A DNA stretch of 64,000 nt from Corynebacterium deserti GIMN1.010 (GTDB taxonomy: Bacteria; Actinomycetota; Actinomycetes; Mycobacteriales; Mycobacteriaceae), in NCBI RefSeq assembly GCF_001277995.1, contig NZ_CP009220.1, positions 806,001 to 870,000 of the forward strand, in the 5' to 3' direction. Both the position numbers and the translations under genes were made by a program. Positions 51,477 to 61,500 of the stretch are shown piece after piece; position 1 is the stretch's first letter; each line of letters begins with the position of its first letter. The notes beneath the pieces were generated by a model. The model was given only the letters and a program-made list of their open reading frames with translations, had not been told where the DNA came from and did no database searches.

Positions 51477-51818
51477 GTGAGCTCAAGTCCTGTAATTAAG
51501 GAGCGTCGACAGCCGACGCCCCAAGAATTCGTTGAGATGCAAAATAGCGCAGAGTTCAAGGAGCTTCGTAGCAAGTTCCGCAGCTTCGCGTTCCCGATGA
51601 GCGTTGCCTTCTTCGTGTGGTACATCGTCTACGTTTTGGTAGCTACCTTCGCTTCCGACTGGATGAGCACCCCAGTAGTAGGAAACATGAATATCGGCGT
51701 CTTCTTTGGACTCGCACAGTTTATAACTACCTTTGCGATTACCTACATCTACATTGTTTACGCCAATAAGAACCTTGAGCCACGCCAGGCTGCAATTCGC
51801 CAGAAGATGGAAGGTTAA
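51477..51818 (+). CDS. mctB: DUF485 small membrane protein MctB
   Basis: 113 residues, GTG start in GTGA overlapping a leader mini-frame stop. Two membrane helices (about 41-62 and 77-100). The DUF485 block KLRSKFRSFAFPMSVAFF-like ELRSKFRSFAFPMSV is clear. In actinobacteria and proteobacteria a DUF485 gene sits just before an ActP/MctC-type solute:sodium symporter gene, as here, with a three-base gap. It is presumed to be an accessory membrane protein of MctC; its exact role is unknown. Confidence 0.93.
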   Translation: MSSSPVIKERRQPTPQEFVEMQNSAEFKELRSKFRSFAFPMSVAFFVWYIVYVLVATFASDWMSTPVVGNMNIGVFFGLAQFITTFAITYIYIVYANKNLEPRQAAIRQKMEG

Positions 51819-51821
51819 TTC

Positions 51822-53471
51822 ATGAATTCCACTATTCTCCTAGCTCAAGAGGACACCGGTAACCCGATCCTCAACATTTCCGTCTTCGTGGTGTTCATCG
51901 TTGTCACCATGACTGTCGTTATGCGCGCTGGTAAGTCCACCAAGGAAGCATCTGACTTCTACACCGGTGGTGCTTCCTTCTCCGGAACCCAGAACGGTCT
52001 CGCAATTGCAGGTGACTACCTGTCCGCAGCTTCCTTCCTCGGCATCGTCGGTGCAATTGCATTGAACGGTTACGACGGATTCCTTTACTCCATCGGCTTC
52101 TTCGTGGCATGGCTTGTTGCACTGCTACTCGTTGCTGAGCCTCTTCGTAACGTCGGTCGCTTCACCATGGCAGACGTTTTGTCCTTCCGTCTTCGCCAGA
52201 AGCCAGTTCGCGTGGCAGCAGCATTCGGTACCCTCTTCGTGTCCCTGTTCTACCTCATCGCTCAGATGGCTGGTGCAGGTTCGCTGGTGTCCGTGCTTCT
52301 TAACATCCACGAGTTCCACTGGCAGGCGCTTGTCGTCGGTGTTGTGGGCGTCGTGATGATCGCCTACGTTCTCCTCGGCGGCATGAAGGGCACCACCTAC
52401 GTACAGATGATTAAGGCCTGCCTCCTCGTCGGTGGCGTTTTGATCATGACCATCTGGACCTTCATTGCAGTCAAGGGTGGCATCTCCACCCTTCTTGACG
52501 ACGCAGTTGCAGCACACGCAGTCTCCGAGCGTGCAGCTACTCTCGGCTACGACGCAACCGAAATTCTTGAGCCGGGCCTCAAGTACGGTTCGAGCCTGAC
52601 CACGCAGCTCGACTTCGTCTCCCTCGGTATCGCTCTGGTTCTGGGTACCGCTGGTCTGCCACACGTTCTCATGCGCTTCTACACCGTTCCTACCGCTAAG
52701 GAAGCACGTAAGTCCGTTACCTGGGCAATCGTCCTCATCGGTTCCTTCTACCTCATGACCCTGATCCTGGGCTACGGCGCAGCAGCACTCGTTGGACCAG
52801 ACCGCATCATGGACGCACCAGGTGCCGCAAACGCAGCAGCTCCACTGCTTGCACTTGAGCTCGGTGGCTCCATCTTCATGGCACTGATCTCCGCAGTTGC
52901 ATTCGCAACCGTTCTCGCCGTGGTCGCAGGTCTGGCAATTACTGCCTCTGCAGCAGTTGGCCACGACATCTACGACGCTGTTGTCCGCGACGGTCAGTCC
53001 ACCGAAGCTGAGCAGGTTCGAGTTTCTCGTATCACCATCATCGTGATCGGTATTCTCTCCATCGTGCTGGGTATTCTTGCAATGTCCCAGAACGTTGCCT
53101 TCCTGGTGGCTCTGGCGTTCGCTATCGCAGCGTCCGCTAACCTGCCTTGTATCCTGTACTCCCTGTACTGGAAGAAGTTCAACACCACCGGTGCAGTTGC
53201 CGCTATCTACACCGGCCTGATCTCCGCTCTGCTGCTCATCTTCTTCTCCCCAGCAGTCTCCGGTACCGCAACCTCCATGGTTCCTTCCGATGGCGGCGGA
53301 TGGGCTATCTTCCCACTGACCAACCCAGGCATCATTTCCATCCCACTGGCATTCATCGCTGGTTGGATCGGCACCATGGTTGGCAAGCCAGACAACCTGG
53401 ACGACCTCCAGGCTGAAATGGAAGTTCGCTCCCTCACCGGTGTCGGTGTGGAAGCAGCTGTTGATCACTAA
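51822..53471 (+). CDS. mctC: Monocarboxylic acid transporter MctC (SSS family)
   Basis: 549 residues with about 13 membrane helices. It is a sodium:solute symporter family member closest to acetate permease ActP; the gene in this place in C. glutamicum was shown to import pyruvate, acetate and propionate, driven by the membrane potential. Family blocks are EASDFYTGGASFSGTQNGLAIAGDYLSAASFLGIVG and GTAGLPHVLMRFYTV. The ATG start is three bases after mctB; a strong terminator at 53501 ends the operon. Confidence 0.97.
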   Translation: MNSTILLAQEDTGNPILNISVFVVFIVVTMTVVMRAGKSTKEASDFYTGGASFSGTQNGLAIAGDYLSAASFLGIVGAIALNGYDGFLYSIGFFVAWLVALLLVAEPLRNVGRFTMADVLSFRLRQKPVRVAAAFGTLFVSLFYLIAQMAGAGSLVSVLLNIHEFHWQALVVGVVGVVMIAYVLLGGMKGTTYVQMIKACLLVGGVLIMTIWTFIAVKGGISTLLDDAVAAHAVSERAATLGYDATEILEPGLKYGSSLTTQLDFVSLGIALVLGTAGLPHVLMRFYTVPTAKEARKSVTWAIVLIGSFYLMTLILGYGAAALVGPDRIMDAPGAANAAAPLLALELGGSIFMALISAVAFATVLAVVAGLAITASAAVGHDIYDAVVRDGQSTEAEQVRVSRITIIVIGILSIVLGILAMSQNVAFLVALAFAIAASANLPCILYSLYWKKFNTTGAVAAIYTGLISALLLIFFSPAVSGTATSMVPSDGGGWAIFPLTNPGIISIPLAFIAGWIGTMVGKPDNLDDLQAEMEVRSLTGVGVEAAVDH

Positions 53472-53500
53472 AGATCACGCCCTAGGCTAAACACATAAAG

Positions 53501-53540
53501 AAAGTCGCCCTCGCCACACTCGGGGAGAGGGCGACTTTTC
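53501..53540 (+). terminator. Terminator of the mctBC operon
   Basis: 12-bp perfect stem AAAGTCGCCCTC / GAGGGCGACTTT with a 14-base loop and a short T tail. Confidence 0.9.
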
Positions 53541-53552
53541 TATGCAGTATTA

Positions 53553-54362
53553 TTGGTGGACGTGTCAATATCTTCCAGAAACCGCTTTAGTGTGCAGGTC
53601 ACCGCGGTTCTGCTCATTCTCACGGTTGTGGTGGGCATCGTCGTTGCACTTTTTGGACGGCTTGATCCCACGTCCGAGCAACAGGCTGCAGATGCCACAG
53701 GGGCTCCAACACCCGCGAGCACTGTCCGGATCGAAGACAGTCCATACGCTCAATTCATTGAGAACTCTACGGGTTCCCAGATTTCTTTTTTCAGCTTGAC
53801 TGACGGCTTCCGAACTGGAACATCTACCGAGCGTTTTGCCCGCCCTGCGCTGAGCCTCGGCAAGCTTTACATTGCGCAGTATGTGATGGAAAACGGTACG
53901 GAGGAGGAGCAGGAGACGGCCACGGAAATGATTCGAAATTCCTCTGATGTGGCTGCGGAAGTGTTGTACGAGGCCTATCCTGAATCAATTGATGAGATCG
54001 CCGATGAATACGGCCTATTGTCTACCCGTGGTGAGGAGCGCTGGGGTTACTCCATGACTTCCACCTATGATTTGGTGCGGTTTGTAGCGCTACTCATTGA
54101 AGATGATCCTGAGTCGCCGATTCTTGAAGCCATGCGCAATGCCAGTGATGTTGCGGAGGATGGCTATCCGCAGGACTGGGGGACTGCTGTGCTTGATGGG
54201 GTAGAGGGCAGCAAATGGGGGTGGTCGGATGATCGTATGCTGCATACGTCTGTGAGTTTTGGTGAGGGCTATGTTGTTGCGGCCGCTACTACTGGAACGA
54301 GAGACGACCTCACTCAATTGGTGGAAAACCAATTGAGTGAGGTCGTAAAAGAGCACAGCTAG
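53553..54362 (+). CDS. Secreted or membrane-anchored protein with beta-lactamase-like fold
   Basis: 269 residues; start uncertain (TTG at 53553, GTG at 53556 or 53562). An N-terminal membrane helix (about 14-35) is followed by a Thr/Ala/Pro linker, so most of the protein is outside. A SLGK tetrad (Ser101-Lys104) in PALSLGKLYIAQYV and an NSSD segment (129-132) resemble the SxxK and SDN motifs of class A beta-lactamases and penicillin-binding enzymes. A KTG triad is not obvious, so activity is doubtful. The terminator just upstream implies its own promoter is very close. The last 20 codons contain a perfect 17-bp palindrome. Confidence 0.6.
   Translation: MVDVSISSRNRFSVQVTAVLLILTVVVGIVVALFGRLDPTSEQQAADATGAPTPASTVRIEDSPYAQFIENSTGSQISFFSLTDGFRTGTSTERFARPALSLGKLYIAQYVMENGTEEEQETATEMIRNSSDVAAEVLYEAYPESIDEIADEYGLLSTRGEERWGYSMTSTYDLVRFVALLIEDDPESPILEAMRNASDVAEDGYPQDWGTAVLDGVEGSKWGWSDDRMLHTSVSFGEGYVVAAATTGTRDDLTQLVENQLSEVVKEHS
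54306..54344. repeat. 17-bp perfect palindrome inside a coding end
   Basis: GACCTCACTCAATTGGT (54306-54322) and its complement (54328-54344) are separated by five bases. It lies within codons for DDLTQLVENQLSEVV. No T run follows on either strand, so a simple terminator is not certain. Confidence 0.75.
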
Positions 54363-54372
54363 AAGAACATAG

Positions 54373-55218
54373 TTAGCTGGACAGGGTTCCGAGAATCTTT
54401 AGTACCTGGTTGAGGGTGTCGACGTTGAGGGTGTCGACGTTGGTGTTGGAGTTGCCGGGAACGGTGGGGACGACATCGTCGACCACGTTGCCTGGGGTCC
54501 ACTGACCCCAGTCGGACGCGTAAACGTTGTTGATGTCGATGCCTACGCCATCGAGGCGATCCTGATCGATGCGGATCTGGTGGATGGTGGTGCGTGGGTG
54601 GATTTGGCCGTTGGATCCCCAGTTATGCATCCAGAAGAATTCGCCGAGGCCGTCTTGGATGGCCCAGTCGATGACGTTGTAGTTGCCGTAGATGCCTAGC
54701 TGGTAGCCGCCAGCGGTAAGGGCAGTCTTGAATGCCTGCAGGTAGGGGCGGATCTGGTTGGTGTACTGGGTGCGGGAGGGGTTGTCGTCGATAGCCACGT
54801 AGATGGGTCGGTTGGTGGGGCCACCGGCTGCAACGTGGAGTGCGATTGCCTGTGGTGCGTGGGTGGCAGCTCCTGCAGCGCCGTTGAGCCAGTCTGCGGA
54901 ATCAGATTTGCCGTACTGGTAGACCGATGCGGTCTTTAGGCCAAGCTGGGCGAAGGTGCGGGTTTCTGCCAGGGTGACTGGTTTGCCGATCATCCAGGAT
55001 TCAGTGCCGGGGCGACGCTGGGATACGTAGCGGACAGCGCCAAGGTGGCCTGCGTTTTTGATGGAGGTGGCGCTGGGGACGCCTGCTGCGTAGTCGATGA
55101 CAGTGCCAAGAACTGGGCCGAGGGCGTTGGCCTTAGGCATGAACATGCTGGCGGTGCCGATGGTGGCGAGGCATGCTGCTGCTTTTAAGAAGTTCCTGCG
55201 GTTGATGTGAGCATCCAT
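54373..55218 (-). CDS. Tat-exported DUF1906 glycoside-hydrolase-like protein
   Basis: 281 residues. The signal has a twin-arginine motif, NRRNFLK (6-12), followed by a hydrophobic stretch, so export should be folded via Tat. The mature part matches DUF1906 (mycobacterial Rv2525c-like), a TIM-barrel family related to glycoside hydrolases: GTVIDYAAGVPSATSI, RPIYVAIDDNPS, GIYGNYNVIDWA and IDINNVYASDWGQW. A cell-wall role is likely but the substrate is unknown. The C-terminus has a tandem NVDTLNVDTLN repeat. Convergent with the beta-lactamase-like gene. Confidence 0.87.
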   Translation of the reverse strand: MDAHINRRNFLKAAACLATIGTASMFMPKANALGPVLGTVIDYAAGVPSATSIKNAGHLGAVRYVSQRRPGTESWMIGKPVTLAETRTFAQLGLKTASVYQYGKSDSADWLNGAAGAATHAPQAIALHVAAGGPTNRPIYVAIDDNPSRTQYTNQIRPYLQAFKTALTAGGYQLGIYGNYNVIDWAIQDGLGEFFWMHNWGSNGQIHPRTTIHQIRIDQDRLDGVGIDINNVYASDWGQWTPGNVVDDVVPTVPGNSNTNVDTLNVDTLNQVLKILGTLSS

Positions 55219-55504
55219 AATTCTCCCAAAATAAGTACAAATTGACCGTTAGTCCCACCAGTAACAGTGGTTAACAATAACAACATGCCGATAAAAGGGC
55301 TAGGGGATCTCAAAATAGGCATGTAGCACAAACTTCAACTTGTGATGTTCCTCACTAGAATTGGTTTGTTTCCTGCAAAAACAAGAAGTTCCCAGAAAAA
55401 CATGAGGGTTTAGTCATCTATTTCAGCTACGCTCACGTAACCTACGCATTCGTAAGTGGTCATGGGCTAGTCATGCCCATTCCAAGACTTAGGAGCTTTA
55501 TTTC
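55219..55504. other. Intergenic region upstream of fasB
   Basis: 286 bases between two divergently read genes. I see no ORF with an RBS. The short inverted motif ACGCATTCGT at 55443-55452 may be an operator half, but I cannot assign it. The fasB start has only a weak RBS (AGGAGC at about 55491). Confidence 0.5.
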
Positions 55505-58500
55505 GTGAGTATTTCTTCACTGACACCGCTGCATTCTTTCAAAGAACCAGCAATTCTCTACGCCGGTCAGGCTTCTGCCTGGCAGCAGGTGATCGCTGAC
55601 GCCAGCGAGGACCACATCACCGCGAACCATCTGCGCGAGCTGCTGTCGCGTTCCCGGGCAAAAACTGCACCATTTGCACGCCAGATCACCTCCATCGTCC
55701 CCGGATCCCTGGGACGCTTGGATGAGCTCACCCGTGAAGACGCACAAATCGGTTCCGATATTGATGCGCAGCCAGCAGTATCGATCCCAGGCATTTTGCT
55801 TGGCCAGATCGCAGCTACCCGCCAGCTGCGCGATCTCGGACTCGATGTCACTGCTGCAACCCGCCTTGGACACTCCCAGGGCATTTTGGGCGTTGAGGCT
55901 GTGGATAATGAAGAAGACGTCCTGGCATTCGCCATCCTGCTCGGCGCAGCCGCATCCCAGTTCGCGGGCAAGGGTGCACACATGCTCTCTGTTCGTGGCC
56001 TGAACAAGGAGATCATCGAAAACACCGTTGCTGGTGTCGATGGGGTAGAGGTTGCACTGCGCAACGCTCGCGCTCATTTCGTTCTCTCCGGCAAGCCAGA
56101 GGCACTGAAGAAGGCAGCTGCTGCCCTGCAGCGCGCTGCTGATTCCTACAACGAGGACATCAACGAAAAGCGCAAGGGTGGATCCCTCGCTGAGCCTAAG
56201 TTTGATTACTTGGACGTTGCTATCCCATTCCACCACTCCTCCATGAAGGATGCTGCTGATTTAGCAGTGCAGTGGTCGGAGACCTGTGGCCTCGACGTTG
56301 ATGCCCGCAAGCTCGCGGACTACATCTTGGTCAACCCAAGCGACTGGGTAGCACAGATCGCAGATCTCAAAGCAGATTACGTTCTGTCTCTGGATGCCGG
56401 TGTCAGTCGCTTTACCGCACCACTGCTTGACGGCCGTGGCATCGCATTGGTTCCAGCATTTTCTGCTGCAGAGCGAGACAACCTGGGCCGCCCTGGATAC
56501 CAGGTTCCAATTGCAGAAGACTGGTCTGAGTTCGCACCAAAGCTCGTCAAGCTGCCTAATGGTGATCTGAAGGTGCTCACCGGCTTCTCCAAGCTGACCG
56601 GTTACTCACCAATCTTGCTTGCAGGTATGACTCCAACCACCGTTGACCCAACGATCGTGGCTGCAGCGGCAAACGCTGGCCACTGGGCTGAAATGGCCGG
56701 TGGCGGACAGTACTCCGAAGAGGTGTTCACCAAGAACAAGGAAAAGCTTGTTTCTTTGCTCAACGTGGGACGTTCCGCACAGTTCAACTCCATGTTCTTC
56801 GACCGCTACATGTGGAACCTGCAGTTCGGTGCACAGCGCATCGTCTCCAAGGCACGTGCAACCGGTACCTCCATCAACGGCGTTGTTGTCTCCGCTGGTA
56901 TCCCAGAGGTTGAGGAAGCGACCGAGCTGATCAGCGACCTCAATGCTGATGGATTCCCATACGTTGCGTTCAAGCCAGGCACTGTGGATCAGATCCGCGC
57001 AACCCTGAAGATTGCTGATGCAAACCCAGACACCAAGATCATCATCCAGATCGAGGATGGCCACGCAGGTGGACACCACTCCTGGGTTAACCTCGATGAC
57101 CTGCTGCTGACCACCTACGCTGAACTGCGTGCACGCAAGAACGTTGTCGTGCTCATCGGTGGCGGTATTGGCACCCCAGCTAAGGCTGCGTACTACCTGA
57201 CTGGTGAATGGTCCACCGACCTGGGCTTCCCAGCAATGCCTGTCGACGGCATCCTCGTGGGTACCGCTGCCATGGCAACCAAGGAAGCCACCACCTCACC
57301 TCAGGTTAAGCAGGCACTGGTTGACACCCCAGGTGTCGATCCACACGATGCTGGCGGCTGGGTTGGCCGTGGTGAAGCTCGTGGCGGTGTTACCTCTGGT
57401 CTGTCCCACCTCCACGCTGATATGTACGAGTTGGACAACGACTCCGCAGCAGCATCCCGCCTGATCTCTTCCATCGATTCTGACGATTATGCAGATCACC
57501 GCGAAGAGCTCATCGAGGCTATCAACAAGACCTCCAAGCCTTTCTATGGCGAGGTCGAGGAGATGACCTACGCTGAATGGATCGAGCGTTGGGTAGAACT
57601 TGCATACCCAACCCAGGACCCAACCTGGGATGATCGCTTCTTCGATCTCGTTCACCGCATTGAAGCCCGCCTCAGCGATGTTGAGCACGGCGCCATCGAG
57701 ACGCTGTTCCCTGACCTGGCATCGGTGGAGAACGAGGAAGAAGCCGTCGACAAGCTTCTTGCTGCCTACCCTCATGCCCGCGAGATCAAGGTCTCGGCCC
57801 GCGACGCCGCGTGGTTTATTGGTTTGTGCCGCAAGCACCACAAGCCTATGCCGTGGGTACCTGCTATCGACGCCGACCTGGCGCGCTGGTGGGGCCTGGA
57901 CACCCTGTGGCAGTCCCAGAACGAGCGTTACGACGCAAGCGCTGTGCGCGTTATCCCAGGACCTGTCTCCGTTGCCGGTATCGACCGCGTTGACGAGCCT
58001 GTCGCTGAACTGCTCGGACGCTTCGAGGCTGCCTGCGTTGAGGCACTCGACGGTGAGGCTGAGGAAATCTTCTCCCGCCTCAATGAGTCCAAGGACGAGC
58101 GCGAATTCCTTCTGGCTACCCCGCACATCGTGTGGCACGGCAACCTCATCGACAACCCTGCACACGTACTGAAGGAGGGCGCATTCGAGCTCATCGAAGA
58201 AGATGGCTACTGGGTCATCCGCATCCTGGCTGATTCCTACTTCGATGACCTGCCAGAAGAGCAGCGCCCATACCTGGTTAAGCACGTTGATATCCCAGTT
58301 GAGCTGGGCGACGCTGTTGCAACCGGTGGTTCCCCAGTTGTCTCCCGCGAGAAGCTACCAGAATCTGTCTTCGCACTGCTCGCAGGTGTTGCCGGTGTTG
58401 GTTCCGTTTCCGCGGCTGGCGACGAGATCACCGCACTTCCAGAAGCAGTGGAAGACGGCACCCCATTTGGCACCGTCCGTGACTCCTTCACCCTGCCTGC

Positions 58501-61500
58501 ATCCCTGCTCACCGCGCACACCGCAGTGACTGGCGCAGCTCTGGAGGAGCACAACGTTGGTACTCCAGACGTTCTCATGGGTGCGTGCTGGCCAGCCATC
58601 TACGCAGCGCTTGGCACCGGTAAGCTTTCCGACGGCTACCCAGTCATCGAAGGCCTGCTCAACGCAGTTCACCTGGATCACCTCCTGGATCTGCGCATCC
58701 CACTGGAGGAGCTGGCAGACGGCCGCACCATCGACGTTGAGGCCCGCACCGATTCCATCGAAGAGTCTTCCTCCGGACGTATCGTTACCGTCCGCATCGT
58801 GCTCACCACCGAAGGCGAAGTAGCAGCAAAGCTGGTTACCCGCTTTGCCATCCGCGGACGCATCACCACCACCGACATGGCAGCTCCTGCTGATTCTTAC
58901 GGTGCACGCGATGAAGTCATCGAGCCAACTCCTCGTTCCTTCGTCCGCCAGGCAACCGTCTCTGCACCTGCAGATATGACCCCATTCGCCATGGTGTCCG
59001 GTGACTACAACCCAATTCACACCTCTGACAACGCAGCAAAGCTTGTTGGCTTGGATGCAGCACTGGTTCACGGCATGTGGCTGTCTGCTACCGCTCAGCA
59101 TCTTGCCGGCCTGGGCTCAGAGGTCATCGGTTGGACCTACTCCATGTACGGCATGGTTCAGCTCAACGACGTCGTGGACATCACTGTCGAGCGCGTCGGC
59201 CGCGCAGGCCTCAAGCCTGCCTACGAGGTCACCTGCCGTATCGATGGCAACGTGGTTTCCCGCGGCCAGGCACTGCTCAAGGCACCGTCCACCGCTTACG
59301 TTTACCCAGGTCAGGGTATTCAGGCGAAGGGCATGGGCCAGGGCGACCGCACCGCGAGCCCAGAGGCACGCGCAGTGTGGGAGCGTGCAGATGCACACAC
59401 CCGCGCAAACCTTGGCTTCTCCATTCAGCAGGTCATTGATGAAAACCCAGTGGAGCTCAAGGTCGGAGACACCACCTTCGTGCACCCAGCTGGTGTTCTC
59501 AACCTGACTCAGTTCACCCAAGTCGCGCTCGCCGTGGTTGCCTATGCACAGACCGAGCGCCTCAAGGCAGCAGACGCAATTGTCGACGAGTCCCTCTACG
59601 CCGGACACTCCCTTGGCGAGTACACCGCCCTGGCATCTCTGGGCAACATCTTCGAACTCGAAGGTGTCATCGACGTGGTGTTCTCCCGCGGTTCCGCAAT
59701 GCACTCCCTCGTCCCACGCGATGAGCAGGGCCGCTCAAACTACGGCCTGGCTGCATTCCGTCCAAACATGATCAACGTCCCAGGCTCCGAAGTTGAGGCA
59801 TGGGTTGAGCGTGTAGCAGGTGAATCCGGCGAGTTCCTGCAGATCGTGAACTACAACGTTGACGGCCAGCAGTACGCTGTGGCTGGCACCTTGGCAGGCC
59901 TGAAGGCTCTCAAGGCGTCTGCATCTGCAAACCCACGTGCTTACGTCAACATCCCAGGCATTGACGTGCCATTCCACTCCAGCGTGCTGCGCCCAGGTGT
60001 TCCTGCCTTCGCAGAGAAGCTAGATGAGCTTCTGCCTGAGACCATCGACATCGATGCTCTGCGTGGACGCTACATTCCAAACCTGGTTGCTCGCCCATTC
60101 GAGCTCACCCAGGACTTCGTGGATTCCATCCTCGCGGTTGTTCCTTCCGAGCGACTAAAGGACGTCAAGGTCGACGAGATCGATGACAACTCCCTGGCCC
60201 GCCTGCTCCTCATTGAGCTGCTGTCCTGGCAGTTTGCATCCCCAGTTCGTTGGATCGAAACCCAGGCTTTGCTCATCGACTCCGTTGATCAGATCATCGA
60301 AGTTGGTCTTGCAGCATCCCCAACCTTGACCAACCTGGCGCTTCGCACCATGGATGTCATTGGCAAGTCCCGCCCAGTCTTCAACGTTGAGCGCGACCAG
60401 GACACCGTTATGCTTAACGACGTCCGCCAGGCCCCAGTGGCAGAGGTAGAAGAGGAAGCACCAGCAGCGGAAGCAGCCGCACCTGTGGCAGAAGCTCCAG
60501 CAGCAGCACCAGTAGCCGCCGCTCCGGTAGCCGCACCTGCAGGTCCTGTCGGCAACGCACCAGAGCTGAAGTTCAACGCAGCCAACGCAATCATGGTGCT
60601 GTTCGCCGTCCAGAACAAGATCAACATTGATCAGATCACCGCAGCAGATACTTCTGAGACCCTGACCAATGGTGTGTCTTCTCGCCGTAACCAGATGCTC
60701 ATGGACATGTCCACCGAGCTGTCTGTCCCAACCATCGACGGCGCAGCTGACGCTGACGTAGCCACCCTGCAAGGACGCGTTGTCACCGCAGCCCCTGGCT
60801 ACAAGCCATTCGGTCCAGTTCTGTCCGAAACCGTTCGTGCACGTCTGCGCGCACTCACCGGCGCTGCCGGCCTGAAGACCTCCTACATCGGCGATCGCGT
60901 CACCGGCACCTGGGGACTCCCAGAGAGCTGGGTGGCACACGTTGAGGTTGAATTGCTGCTCGGCACCCGCGAAGGCGAGTCCGTCCGCGGCGGCAACCTG
61001 GGCAGCTTGCCAGCCACCGCGTCCAACAAGGGCGAGGTTGATGCGCTTATCGACGGCGCTGTGCAAAACGTTGCTGCAGCGAACGGCGCTAACGTCTCCA
61101 TGTCCTCTGGCGGCGCAGCTTCCGGCGGTGGAGTAGTAGACTCCGCAGCTCTTGATGCCTACGCATCCACCGTCACTGGTGAAGAAGGCGTTCTGGCAAA
61201 CGTTGCTCGTGGCATCCTCAGCCAGCTTGGCTTGGACACCAAGGAGCAGGTCGAAGGCGCAGAGATCGACACCGAACTCTACGACGCTGTCGAAGCAGAG
61301 CTGGGCACCGGCTGGCTGAAGCTTGTCACCCCAGTGTTCTCTGCAGAGCGCGCCATCTTGTTCGATGACCGTTGGGCTTCTGCACGTGAAGATCTCGCAC
61401 GCCTGGCAAACGGGGCAGACATTGCCCTCGATCGCTTTGTTGGAACGGGAGAAACCGTCGCAAAGCAAGCAACCTGGTGGGCTGAGCACGTGGAAGACGC

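Noticed and set aside
52125..53468. Long minus-strand frame (447 codons) opposite mctC
   Set aside because: Shadow of a strongly codon-biased transporter gene; Cys/His/Asp-rich composition is not protein-like.
54417..54446. CRISPR-like or longer repeat array
   Set aside because: Only two short in-frame units; no regularly spaced repeats exist anywhere in the window.
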